NCBI GenBank assembly: GCA_023935145.1
Contig: CM043700.1
Location: 27,784,501 to 27,848,500 of the forward strand
Length of the DNA: 64,000 nucleotides
DNA from: Bretschneidera sinensis
Taxonomy: Eukaryota > Streptophyta > Magnoliopsida > Brassicales > Akaniaceae
Direction: 5' to 3'
Below, one piece after another: positions 44,757 through 55,879 of the stretch. The translations under genes were made by a program, and so were the position numbers. The notes under the pieces are model-generated. The model did not search any database. It had not been told where the DNA came from and worked only from the letters and a program-made list of their open reading frames with translations. Position 1 is the stretch's first letter. The number at the start of each line of letters is the position of its first letter.

Positions 44757-47700
44757 TCACTGCCTTTGAGGGCGTTTTGTCTTGGATTTTAGATCAACAA
44801 CAATGATGGAAATGTTATCAGAACTATTTTTGCAATACGCAATCTCAGTGAGGTTATCAGCTACTACTTGCGCTGGACAAACGTCATCAGCCATCATGGA
44901 CCTGCGCCTTCGTCTTAGAAGGCGGCGAGCCACATCTCCTACCTCTTCGTTTGTCATAACATCCCAAAGACCATCACTTGCCAAAATCAAACACTCATCG
45001 TCATCAGTCCTTGTCGTGAAAGTAATCTCAGGCACTGGAATTATCCAGGGCCATAAATACCGATCACCTGAAACACATCCGAAAAGTAATAAGAACCAAA
45101 AGAAAGATTAATCATGCAAGTGATAAGGTTGACAAAATTAATGATTAAATTTCATCGGATGCCTCTGAAATTATGCATTAGACTTAAGTCCCAGATGTTT
45201 TGATATTAAATTCTTCTTCAATAACAAACCAACGAGTCAAAGTTAAATTTGGGTTGTTCAACCAAGCTAAGATTCTCTAGAGCATTTTTTTATAAATAAA
45301 ATTTGTATAAAAAAGCACCCAAGAAAGCAATCAATGTACAAGAACTATCCTTCATGATAATAAATCTACATAATCTATGAGATTATCCTCATTAACAAAA
45401 AATTTGCCCTGTTGAATCATCTATCTATAATCACCTCAGGAGACATGTTTACACCATTGAAAGCCCTTCTATTCGACTTATTCCAAATAAGCCAAAAAAT
45501 AAACGAGAAAGATAAGATCATTAAGATTAAAGGGCATCTTTGTAATATCACGCTATTGTGTTATCTATATATAGGACTACTAACCTTTGGGTTAGTAAGC
45601 CATTGTGTTCTCCAGCCACCCTATCTCTCTTCTCCCTCTCTAACACACTGTCTAAACCCTAAATACATAATTTCAACTTGGTATCAGAGCTGGTTTGCAA
45701 TTTTGGTGGTTCTCACTAAACCTCCATAAAAAGAAAAAAGAAAACACAATATATTTAGTTGGGTTTAGAATCTGTTTTTAATTATTGTTATGTTTTCCTT
45801 CCTTTTTCGACGTGTCATTGGTCTGTCTTCTTCTCTAATATTAGTTGGTTGTATTTCTGGTGGTTTGCATCTTCTCTAGCGCAGGTCATGGTGGGTTAAT
45901 TTGTAACTTGGATCGGGTCCGATGATACGTGACATGCGTGCAAGCGGATATGGGTTACGTTGACAGATTGGTTGCCTAAGTCTTCCAGTCACGATGTTGT
46001 GGTTAGTTTGGTCATGCAATGTCGGGAAGTTGTGGATCAAAGAGTTAAAGTCTAAGACGATCCTCTTATTCCATAGCATTTTTGTGATTGGCAACCACAG
46101 TTAACTTTGCCATGCTCCAATGACAAAAACCCATAAAGAGTTCTAACCTTAAACCTGACCAGATCCAAGTCAGATTGCCCTTGCTTTAATGAAGAATACC
46201 CAATTCGACTCATTTGGTGGATCCAACCTATATGAAGCAACCTGTTTTTGTCTACGTCAAATTCAAGATGAAGTCAGTCTTATCAACCCCTGTGTTGTGA
46301 GTCCCGTCTATCCAGTTTCCTTGAATCTTGTGCGAATCGTGTTGACTCCATGTCATTGTGGGTCTTGTTGACCGTGGTTGTTCTTAAGAGTTTGGATTTA
46401 TTTGTATTAAATTGGATGGACCTATTTGTTATGATATTGTTTTATTTGTAACAGCTGCTTCAACTTGAGTGGGAGTCTTAGAATGATAAAGTTAAGGGGT
46501 ATCAATTGAACAAGATTTTAACCTACTTGACCTATTTGTTTGAAGTTGATAAGAACAGCAGCACAAGAGTCGCCCCAATTCAACTAGTAGACCATCTTGT
46601 TTTCGAGAGACAACATGAATATCTTGAAACAATCAAAGTAGTTGATTTCAATGAGCAAGAGGATCATGAAAACGTAGAAGAGTGCATTGTTGAAGTCATT
46701 GAATATTCTCCTGAAGATGAATATTTATCATAAGATAATTGCCAAAATTAGCCCAGAACCCAAGAGTCTCACGATCCAATTAATCTTCAAAGTGGTGATG
46801 CATTGTGATGTGTTGATTTTATTGGAATTGAAGATTTCATTTGGTACTTTAATCCTACACTTCTTATAAAAAAAAATCCTACATTTATAAATCTTGTAAA
46901 CCATTTGACGAATAGAATGCCAAAAGAATTTCAAGTCGAGCAATATGTGGAAATTTCTTTTGAAAAGAAATCGAATCAATTGTTCTATTCTAAGTATCTT
47001 TTGTTTCGGAGTGCGCAACTACAATTTCAATCATTCAACTCGAGATCGAGTTTCTGGACTGATGTAGGACAAATAGAATTTGATCAATGTTTTATGTACT
47101 ATTTGTTTTTATTATTTTTTATGTTTAGGCTTGATTTCATTATTTTTTATATTTTCATAACTTTCGCTATTTTAGAAAAGCTATGCATAGGGATACTATG
47201 AACTTTGTCATTTATCAAAATTAATAAAATCATCTCTTTAAGAGTTCTCTCAATTTATTCATCGTGGATTCAAGGGTTTCTAGTGGATTCAAGTCTGTTA
47301 CTTAAACTTTGACATGTTCAAGTCTTTAAAATTAGCTTTGTTGATGGGTCTCCGAAGGGAGAGAGGGGGGAGGCCTCCGAAGACACTCGGACGCTCTTAT
47401 CAGTATAAGGGCCCAAAAATAATGGAGAGTACAGGTTAACGTATATCGAATTTGTAAAGACTGAAATCTATCTCAAATCCATTTACCTTAGGCCTTTTAT
47501 AGTTTTCTGAGTCAAAGTCGACCACGTGGGAGGGATGGCTCCATTCCTGTAATCCCGCGCTTCTGCAGTGAGATCTCAGTCTCGTGCTCAGAAGATCACG
47601 TGCTCAGACGATCGCGCACTCAGACATGGTTTAGTCCATTAATTGCGCTTTGACGTGGCGATTGCGTGACCTGCCCATTCCACGTGTCTTCTGGCCATAG

Positions 47701-50700
47701 GACAGAAACCAGTTACGTGTTAGCGGCCTATTGGTGACATGTGGCTCCGCATGTCGACGGTCCATTGGCTGCAGGTGACTCCACATGTCGATGGTCCATT
47801 GGTCGCAAGTGACTCCACATGTTGATGGTCTATTGGCCGTGGCTGTTGTGGGCTCCAGCAAGCTTCCTGCTACATTAAATTCCTCTCTCATTTCAAACCA
47901 AAACTTATTCCAAGATTTCATTGGATCTCCTCAATATCTAAACAAGAGAATCCTTTTTCGATGAGCAAACTTTGTAATCCTAAGCACATACTTTTGCCTT
48001 AACTTCAATAACCAAGTCGGAGACTTCTTTCCACTACCACAAGACGCCTAAGAGACTAATCAAACTTAGAGTGGATGAACATATTGGGTAGGAAAGGCTC
48101 TTGAGGTTACTGATCTCTACCAGTTGGTATTCTCTTAAAGACAACCTTTTGCTTTTGAGCAACTTCCTTCTCCCCAAGAGACTTGAGCTTTGAGATTTTT
48201 TTTTCCGGGCCGAAACACCATCTCTTTAGATTATTAGACACCAATATGGATATCCATAAACACATTATTTCTTCCTAGAGTCTTGTTAATTATATGAAAT
48301 GATAAATCAAATCACAGGCTTATAGTAATATTGGATAAGGATTAAAAAACCGTTAATTATTTTTTTAACATAAAAAAATATTGTTGATTATCTAAAATGA
48401 TGATCCCCGTCAAAGGCTTACAAAAATAAACAAGGATTATGTACTACAGCACAGAGGCAACGTAATTATTAACATAATATTGTAGTTGTCATCGCATAAC
48501 ATACTTGGGATTGAGTCTCCCTCACACCAGGGATTAGAGACATAAGAGAAAAAAGAAGGTTACTTTCATTGTGTAGCCCATAGGTCCAATGATTTCTTTT
48601 GAACCGGGAAAAAAAAAGATTCCAAGGGGCTAAATAAACTTCATAATGGTAAAAAGCTACTCACAGTCATGTTCACATTTTCAAATTATAGATAAATTAG
48701 GAAACAAATTATTCAGATATCAAGGAAAGCAATTATAGAAACACTGATCTAACACAAGGGTCTCACAACAAAAGAAATGTGCATGTTTTTCAGATATTGA
48801 ATCAAAAGATGCAAAATCTTACTGATACAAATAGATGAATATATAGTGAAAATCCTAGCACATATGATCAGTTCACATGATTTCTGGTATACACAGACTT
48901 CCACAAACTTAGATCATGAAAAGTGAAACTAATTGAGGAAGCAACAAAAGTTCACCAAAGATGTGACGCTGTCATATTCTTAGAAAAGAACCAAACCATT
49001 CATTTGTGACTAACCTCACACTCCACATACTTAATTTACAAGCATTTTACTTGAGCAAATTCTAAGCATGTTGCAAGGATCACGGCATATCATGTTATCA
49101 TAATGCTCTATCATGAAGCAAACGGAACACTCTACTAAAAACATCAGTAATTGTTTTAGCTAACTCATAACTCAAATTTAATTAATATTGCTTTCTTCTA
49201 TCATTATATGGTAGAAGAATTAATAGGGGACACTTTTCATATGGATAACGATATTGATAAGAGCATATATATAACTAGATGCTTTGATCATAGTGTGTAG
49301 AAGTCAAGGTTTTGATGATCTCTGAACTGGAAATTTAAAAAGAAATGGAGAGATTGAGGTAAAACAAAACCTATAGCTCGGGACATGGCAAGAACTCCAA
49401 ATACCCTAGCACCATTCCAGTTTATGACTTTTCCTCCCTCTCCTTCAATTCTCATTAGTTCGTCTTGTCTATCAGGCTGTAAAAGCAACAGTAAGAATAT
49501 GTCATTAACCTAGTTGATGAAACAAATCTTGGATAGTAACAAAAGTGAACATATAGTGCGCGAATATGCTATCAATAATTTACCCAGTGACTTCTTCATC
49601 CTTTTACGACACCCTACATGGTGGTTTATGGACATTGTTAACTTCTTTCAACACTAAAATATCGTTTTTCATTTCTTTATCTTCTTTGGGGGAGTGGGAG
49701 AGGAATAGACCAAAGTGACTTCTTACATACTTAGATATCTAAATGCAAGGTATCTCTAAATTTATCATTTAGACACAAATAAATTAATGACAAGCAGTCA
49801 TGCAAGGCCTCTTAATTTAGAGGCTACCAGTCAATACAATGTAAGCCAAACAAATTACTAGAATCAAGTGAATAAGATTGAACTTCGTAAATATTGTATA
49901 AAAGGATGTAACTAAAGAGAGTTTTAGATATATATGACCTTCTGATCAACCGATAAGGGAATAGTTTGAGTCCCACGGCAAAGCACTGCCCTTGAGTCGC
50001 CACAATTAGAGGTAATAATCTGGCAACCGGACAGAACCACGACAACAGCAGTTGATCCAACCATTTCTGGTGTAGCTGCCTCTGTCAGGACCTCCTTGTC
50101 AGCCCTCTCAAAACCATTAGTAAATGTAGCTTTCCACCTCTGCTGCCACTCGAAGCCATCAATTGTTTTCTGATCCCACTCTTCTGCTATCACTTCATGC
50201 ATTCGCTCAGCACAAAATTTAGCCACCTATATATTACAATCAAATGTGATACGTTGGTAACCGGTTGTAATTAACAATAACTGAAATAATACAGGCATAG
50301 ATTCTGATTATTTTTACATTCATTTTTCAATGTATGTACACATCAGTGAATAGCACACATTCTCTCCCTTGCATAACAAATTAATTCACTTTTTTTTGGA
50401 ATCTATATCCAATTTCTGAAATAATATAGGAATAGATGATTTTATGCCTTATTCCTTCTTCTAGCATAGCATATAATAATACTAAAAATGGTATTTACTA
50501 CCAAACCAAAAGTGATATTGAGATAATGCAAAGCCTGTTGGACACATGAACAAATGTTACCAATCACTTATCCAGAACAGTGATATACCAACATAAAATT
50601 TGTAGTGCATTGGAATTTAAATAAAGAAAGAGGAAAAAGGAACAGAAAGAAAAAGAAAATAAAAGCATTGCACACAAAAGAAAGTAAGAAAATGCTACTC

Positions 50701-52837
50701 CCTTTATTCACTCATGCCAAATGACAAACAGGTGTAGGCCTGCCGATCATGAACGAGGCACCATTATATGTACTGTAGTACATCCCATCGTAGAGAAAAT
50801 AAGAAGGACCGACAAACCACCCCTTCCTGTAAGTCATATACGTGGCAAACGATGAAAAATTTCGACCCCACATAGTCTTTTTCCTTCCAACAAACAAGGG
50901 ACCTCTCCATCCCTCGTGGTTTACGCTTAATGGAGTAGTACTATCTATTTATTCAGTTCAGCATCTCAAACTCAGCTAAACCTTTCATAGGGGGCGTTTG
51001 GGTATTGAGATGTGATTCAAAATTTCAGCTTGTTGAATGTCATTTTTGTTAATTTGTTGAGCAAAATTTAGTTTGTTATTTAATTTTATCTGTTTTAATT
51101 AAATAATTTGGTATAATTCTACGATTTTTTTAGTAGGTTGTTCTCATTCACAATGAGAACTTTTGGGATTTCAATTAAGTTGTTGCCTCTTATATTCTAT
51201 GAATAATCAATATCAAAACAGTAACTGAGTTCTTCCATTGCATTCTCTTCCACCAAAATATTTTTGGCCTGATTCTTATTTATTTAATCTGCAAAATTCT
51301 ATAAGCTTGTCTTTCTTTTTTCTTTATAGCCATATCCGCCTTTAACCCAATAATTTGTGATATCATAGCCTTGTTCAATCATATATGAGCATAATGAGAA
51401 TCATCATGGCTGCTAATGGAAGTTTTATGAGCATTTTTCAGTCGTTAATTCCTATCTTCAAAAGAGAAAGTTATGAATTTTAGAGCATCAATATGAAGAC
51501 CTTGTTTAAGTCTTAAAAGTTATAAAACTAGGTTGAAAAATGGCATGTTAATCCTGATAAAGAAGGAAAGTTAAGGAAGCACAAATAAAAAAGGATATCA
51601 AGGTTTGTTATTTACAATGATGAGTCACCCGAACCGATCCATAATAAAAATTATTTATTTATTATGTTAAATGATAATTTTAAATCTAAATTTTGTAAGT
51701 ATTCTTACTAATCCATTGATCAGATTATTACAAATAATGACCGGTTAGAGTGTTTCCTAGCCCGCTTTTGAAATTACCCTCACACTGCAAAAGAACAATT
51801 CCTTGCAAAACATAGAACTTTCTTAGGGAGCCATGTCCAGTTGTTCATTGCATTTACATAAGACGGTGATGATGCGTCTGTGATGACAACCACCACGCAT
51901 GCTAGTGACGCTAGCACTACCCTAATTAACACAGGTTTTCTAGGGAAACAAGGCGCGCCCTAATCACTAAAAACAGCGCACCTTTCAATGACACGTTTCA
52001 ATAGAGAAAAGGAAAGGCGCAATAATTGATGTAAAAATAAGGAAAGCGCCATAAATGCTCTTCTTTGGACCACTCCGTGAACTCTACGTGTCCTCCCGTG
52101 TCAGAAACGAATTACTATTACTATTATTTTTCTCTTTTATAAATGGATGCAGAAGTAAACTTACAGAATCAAAATTCAAAAAATTACACAAAAAAAAAAA
52201 AGAGTCATGAAATTGTGAATCAAAACGTCACACACAAAAAATAAATAATTAATAATAATAATAATAATAAATGCCCATATTTCAAATTCATTGCCAAAAA
52301 TGAAAAAGCAAAAGAAGAATTGAATTTAACCGAAATTTTGAAGCGTACCTGAGAGCCACCATGTCCATCATAGACGCCGAAGAAATGAACGGGAGAGATC
52401 TCGCAGGACGTTCTAGAACCGGGAGCCAAACAACCGCCCACCTGCTCGCACGTGCGAGACATGAACGCCGGGATAACGGTGACGGCGTCCTCCATCTCCC
52501 TTCGTCTCCCAATCACTGAAGCGAAGCCCCAAGTCACTCGTTTATTGTTCCTCCCTACACATTTCTGCCTCGCAGTTACCGTCACTGTCAAATCCTCCCC
52601 GGAGATACCGCGCTCAAGACACGTCGGTACAGCCACCTCCTCCACCACGTTCACCGGAATCTCTCCGGAGCTGCCGCTCATAGTTGAGATATCTCCAGAG
52701 CTCGTGGTGCTTCTAGAATCTTCAGTGCTAAGTAGTGACGTTAGGCCTGAGCTTGTCGACTCCAGCTCCGGGTCGGGCAGTGAGTCTACTCGTTCAAGTT
52801 GATCTTCTTCCTCTTGTCCCTCCTCGAAGGGTTCCAT
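44757..52837 (-). CDS. Protein phosphatase 2C, clade A (ABA co-receptor type)
   Basis: Mn/Mg-dependent Ser/Thr phosphatase. Clade A members bind ABA receptors and inhibit SnRK2 kinases (family knowledge). Four exons in transcript order: 52837-52349, 50226-49939, 49476-49371, 45067-44757; 1194 bases, 397 residues, a usual clade A length. An acidic Ser/Thr-rich N terminus precedes the domain. Motifs: [24 protein letters not shown] (Asp157), [57 protein letters not shown] (Asp326), [12 protein letters not shown] (Asp378). Trp279 sits where ABI1/HAB1 have the ABA-sensing Trp lock, supporting clade A. I chose the Met at 52837; an upstream in-frame Met at 52975 would add 46 hydrophobic residues, probably 5' UTR. 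Intron 3 is 4.3 kb and full of transposon DNA. Which clade A subtype it is I cannot say. Confidence 0.92.
45280..46503. mobile_element. LINE tail and LTR element in PP2C intron 3 (unit 2 copy)
   Basis: 45280-45500 is the LINE tail (minus strand), matching 27850-28055. The LTR element follows. Its 5' LTR is 45510-45678 (169 bp) with a primer-binding site TGGTATCAGAGC at 45679. Its 3' LTR starts near 46476 and is cut at 46503, where unrelated DNA begins. GAGAA at 45505-45509 is the left target duplication. The first bases of the 5' LTR are changed from TG to AG. Confidence 0.82.
46504..47339. other. Unassigned DNA within PP2C intron 3
   Basis: An open frame at 46506-46733 ([20 protein letters not shown], then an acidic tail) has a plausible coding look but no family I recognise. 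It may belong to a transposon. The junction with the truncated LTR at 46503 is abrupt. Confidence 0.35.
47340..47870 (-). repeat. LTR-like fragment with 34-bp tandem repeats
   Basis: The left part holds TCCGAAGACACTCGGACGCTC-like strings typical of plant Gypsy LTR ends, and a strong minus-strand TATA context (CTATAAAAGGCC, near 47490-47501). Three tandem units of 34 bases start CTCC(G/A)CATGT at 47745, 47779 and 47813. LTR borders and a partner LTR were not found, so it may be a solo or truncated LTR. Confidence 0.45.
47871..49370. other. Remainder of PP2C intron 3
   Basis: AT-rich with a few less AT-rich blocks. 47940-48260 could be a further LINE-type remnant on the minus strand, but I could not identify a domain. 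No other gene was seen. Confidence 0.4.
50698..50935. mobile_element. Possible Stowaway-like MITE in PP2C intron 1
   Basis: The left end is CTCCCTTTATTC and the right end on the other strand is CTCCATTAAGCG, flanked on both sides by TA. CTCC plus a TA target is the Stowaway pattern, although the inverted match is short. The interior contains a 61-codon minus-strand frame of no recognised family. Confidence 0.4.
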
Positions 52838-52935
52838 GTAAGTGAGTGAGAAACAGAGCGCTAAGCGCGAGAGAAAGAGAAGAAGAGAGGGGGAGAATGG
52901 GATAAAAGTAGAGTGAGGGACAGATAGAAAAGCGA

Positions 52936-53551
52936 CACGTGTGAAAAGAAATGAGCCGATGACACACGCTGACACGCACCCGTAGTGATTTCAATCTTGA
53001 GAGAGAGAAAGAAAAAGAAAACATTGATTGTAAGTCGTACTCAGGAGCTTTTCGCTGAACCGCCAGGTGTCAACCATTGATCTGGCGGTTCCACACAGGT
53101 GTTTTGCGGTAGAGGCTGGGAGTCTCAAGACGGACTATTATTTGTCGGTGAAATATATTCTCTGCTGAGCCATGCTCACGCTATTCTGTACACCCGCAAA
53201 AAACGCATGATGTGTCAGCTTTACACTAATTTCGTGTCTGGTCAAATCAAAGATCTGAAAAGTGGGAAGATCTTTAGTGTCTACGTGGCAGATTTTCATT
53301 GGAAATTTAGATGAACTGTTGCAGAATGTCATGTAGAGTAGTAGATATGATTTCGTAAAGTCTAATATTGTATGATGAGGAATCTAATAGGTGGACCCAT
53401 AGCAACGGTACACAAAACATTGAAATAGCAACGTGGCGGGTTGAAAAGATGTGGGCCTATCATTAGGTGTAAGGAGAGCCTTTTCGCGGCAATGAGCTAA
53501 ATAAATTAAAAGAACTAGATTTTACAATGTCAACTATGGAACTGCCACGTC
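52936..53551 (-). promoter_or_regulatory. PP2C promoter / 5' UTR with ABRE-like ACGTG elements
   Basis: CACGTG lies at 52936-52941. ACGTGGC-type elements lie at 53283-53289, 53431-53437 and, on the opposite strand, at 53544-53550. ACGTGGC is the ABRE consensus bound by ABF/AREB factors, and clade A PP2Cs are typically ABA-induced through such sites. A pyrimidine-rich tract on the minus strand (52996-53022) may mark the 5' UTR. No TATA box could be fixed. Confidence 0.55.
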
Positions 53552-55000
53552 CAAATGCTGCTTTTAATTGGGGTCATGAAATAAGATCTGACGGCCAGTA
53601 TTAGCGGAAAATTTATCTACACTTAATCACGGTTTGGGAACAGATGATGATGCACGGCAAAAGAAACTAGGGAGAAATTATCAGGTGTCTCTGACCCATA
53701 TTACAGCACTCTTACTCTTTAATAAAACTGGAGACTTCGTGTGATAATTTCAAGAGGCTCTAATAGTAATCCCGTGTGCCTTATTGTTTATGAGATGAGG
53801 TACCAATCAAACTCTCCAAAGTTACTATTCAAGAATACCTATTAATATCTCACATTAGACTCACTAGAAGTCCATAGCTCAGAGTCACAGGAGACATTGT
53901 TGATGGGACCTGATAGAGTTTAACCAAAGATCAACCTCAAAATGATGAGACCACTATTGGATTCTCATCAGATCAGACGGCACTCTGTTCAAATAAAAAA
54001 AAATGTGATAGTATCGGATATAAATCTGTATTTATTAAAAATTTAATTAATAATTTTTAAAATTTTATAGTCATTAAGAAAGTTCCCATCGATTTTGTGC
54101 AAGAAATTTTGGTTTAAAATGCTAGTGAGAAATCAACACGCGAGCACAAGGGGGCCCAGCTCCAGATGATACAGTATCATCTTATGAAAAGGATTCCTCC
54201 ATAGGTCTTGGTCCGCTTGGATAAAAGGACTTCAGAAGCGGGTGATTCCACCGATGATAGGTAAATGACTATACTACCCTCTATCTTATGCGTGTATGCC
54301 ACTTTTTCATTTGTCATTTGTTTGATCAAGTAACCGCGGACTCCTTTACTGTGTCGATCTTCCCACAGTAATAATGTAATGTCATATCAGTATGAGTACA
54401 ATTGATGTAACCTGCATTCAGTGTCACAACAGAAAAACAGTTACGGAATAAGATGTTTGGACTTCATCAAATACTACTACAGTATTAATTAGGCGATGTT
54501 ATGGCTCGTCATTTATAACTATTGTTAAATATTAACCATTTAATTATGATAAACACCACAAATTGATGGCATTAAATTAGAATTAAATGAAATTAAATTA
54601 GAATTAAATGAAATTCAACTGTTAAATTGTGAGAAACGTTTAATTTTCATCTAGTTCTATTTTCAAAATTTTAGTTACATACTACCAAATCAGAATAAGA
54701 TGACATAGATAAATTTTTTAAATATATAATATATATATATATATGTTATATATGATAATATTTTTTTTTATATATTGACGAAAATATATGGAACTTTGGT
54801 TCGAAAGTAAACACTAAATCAAAATATCCAAATCAATATATATAATATGGCTTTAACTGATTATGTTTACATTAATTAATTCACGCGAATAAGTTTTGTT
54901 CTTATATATCCATTGATAATCTAATCATATTTTTCTTTGAAAGCTAGAATATATAGAAAAATGGAATTAAATTCGATAACGATTTATGGTATATAATAAA
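53552..55000. other. AT-rich intergenic DNA, no gene seen
   Basis: No coding frame was recognised. A short AT run (54727-54744) and a small local duplication (AAATTAGAATTAAATGAAATT, 54574-54613) are the only structures noted. Confidence 0.5.
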
Positions 55001-55087
55001 AGTGGTTGTGAGCTTAGCTCAACGAATTGTATCTCTCTACAAGTGAGAGTAGTGTCTGATTCGAGTTATAACTTCATTAAAAAAAAA
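55001..55087 (+). mobile_element. tRNA-derived SINE-like element
   Basis: A box-A-like string (GAGCTTAGCTCAA, 55010-55022) and a box-B-like string (TGATTCGAGTTAT, 55058-55070) are spaced as in a Pol III promoter and followed by an A-rich tail (55079-55087). Flanks (ATGGTATATAATAAAA before, ATGTATAGTAAAAA after) look like an imperfect target duplication. It is too degenerate in its arms to fold as a working tRNA. Confidence 0.45.
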
Positions 55088-55388
55088 TGTATAGTAAAAA
55101 CAATATCATGTCAATGTGACTTGTGCTACTTATTTGCATTTTAAGCATTACTTATTTGTATATTATTATTTGTCAAAATAAAACCGATTTTATTGTCTCG
55201 TGACTTATATAAATCAATGTATGGTATTAATTCAATACTTATCAAAATCAACATTTTTTACTTATAAAAGTCTCGTAAGTCAACCTTTAGGGGTTGTTTC
55301 GTTGGTGGGATTAAAATGAGATTTGACTAACTTAATTCTATGTGAATAGTTATCTCTTGTTTAATTGGAGGGATTCACTATTAATGTA

Positions 55389-55870
55389 AAATTAAAGTGG
55401 GATAAAATTAATTCTAATTTCACATTTTTTGTCCCACCTATTCCATGGGATAGAACCTATCCCAATTTCTTCTCTTTCGGCAAATTGATTCTCTCATCTT
55501 TAGTGATGAGCTACTCCACCTAATTTTTTTTTTGTTTTTCTGTATTTTTCATGGCCTACAATTTAAAAAAATAAGCAGTTTTTTTTGTTGCCCAATATTT
55601 CTTATTCTTCCCCATCATCATCTTCTTCTTCTTCTTTTTATTCTTCCCTATTCTTTTTCCTCCTCTTTCCCCCACCTTAACGTGGGATTAAGGTGAGATA
55701 AAATTAGTTCTAATCTCACATTTTTTGTCCCACCTCCTCTGTGGGATAGAACCTATCCCAATTAATTACTTCTCTTTCGGCAAATCAATTCTCTCATCTT
55801 TGGTGATGAGCTACTCCACCTAATTTTTTTTTTGTTGTTTTTCTATATTTTTCATGGCCTACAATTTGAG
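55389..55870. repeat. Direct repeat of about 190 bp (two copies)
   Basis: 55389-55568 and 55679-55868 share long blocks, among them CATTTTTTGTCCCACCT, GGGATAGAACCTATCCCAAT, TTCTCTTTCGGCAAAT and TTTTTCATGGCCTACAATTT. They differ by small indels. Each contains the palindrome GGGATAGAACCTATCCC. Probably two copies of a small element or a local duplication. Confidence 0.82.
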
Positions 55871-55879
55871 TATAGATTT

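Noticed and set aside
52838..52975. Upstream in-frame Met adding 46 residues to PP2C
   Set aside because: The extension is hydrophobic and unlike clade A N termini, and the Met at 52837 starts an acidic Ser-rich segment typical of the family. It may be 5' UTR.
55001..55087. Functional tRNA gene
   Set aside because: Box A and B are degenerate and the acceptor arms do not pair; better explained as a SINE-like remnant.
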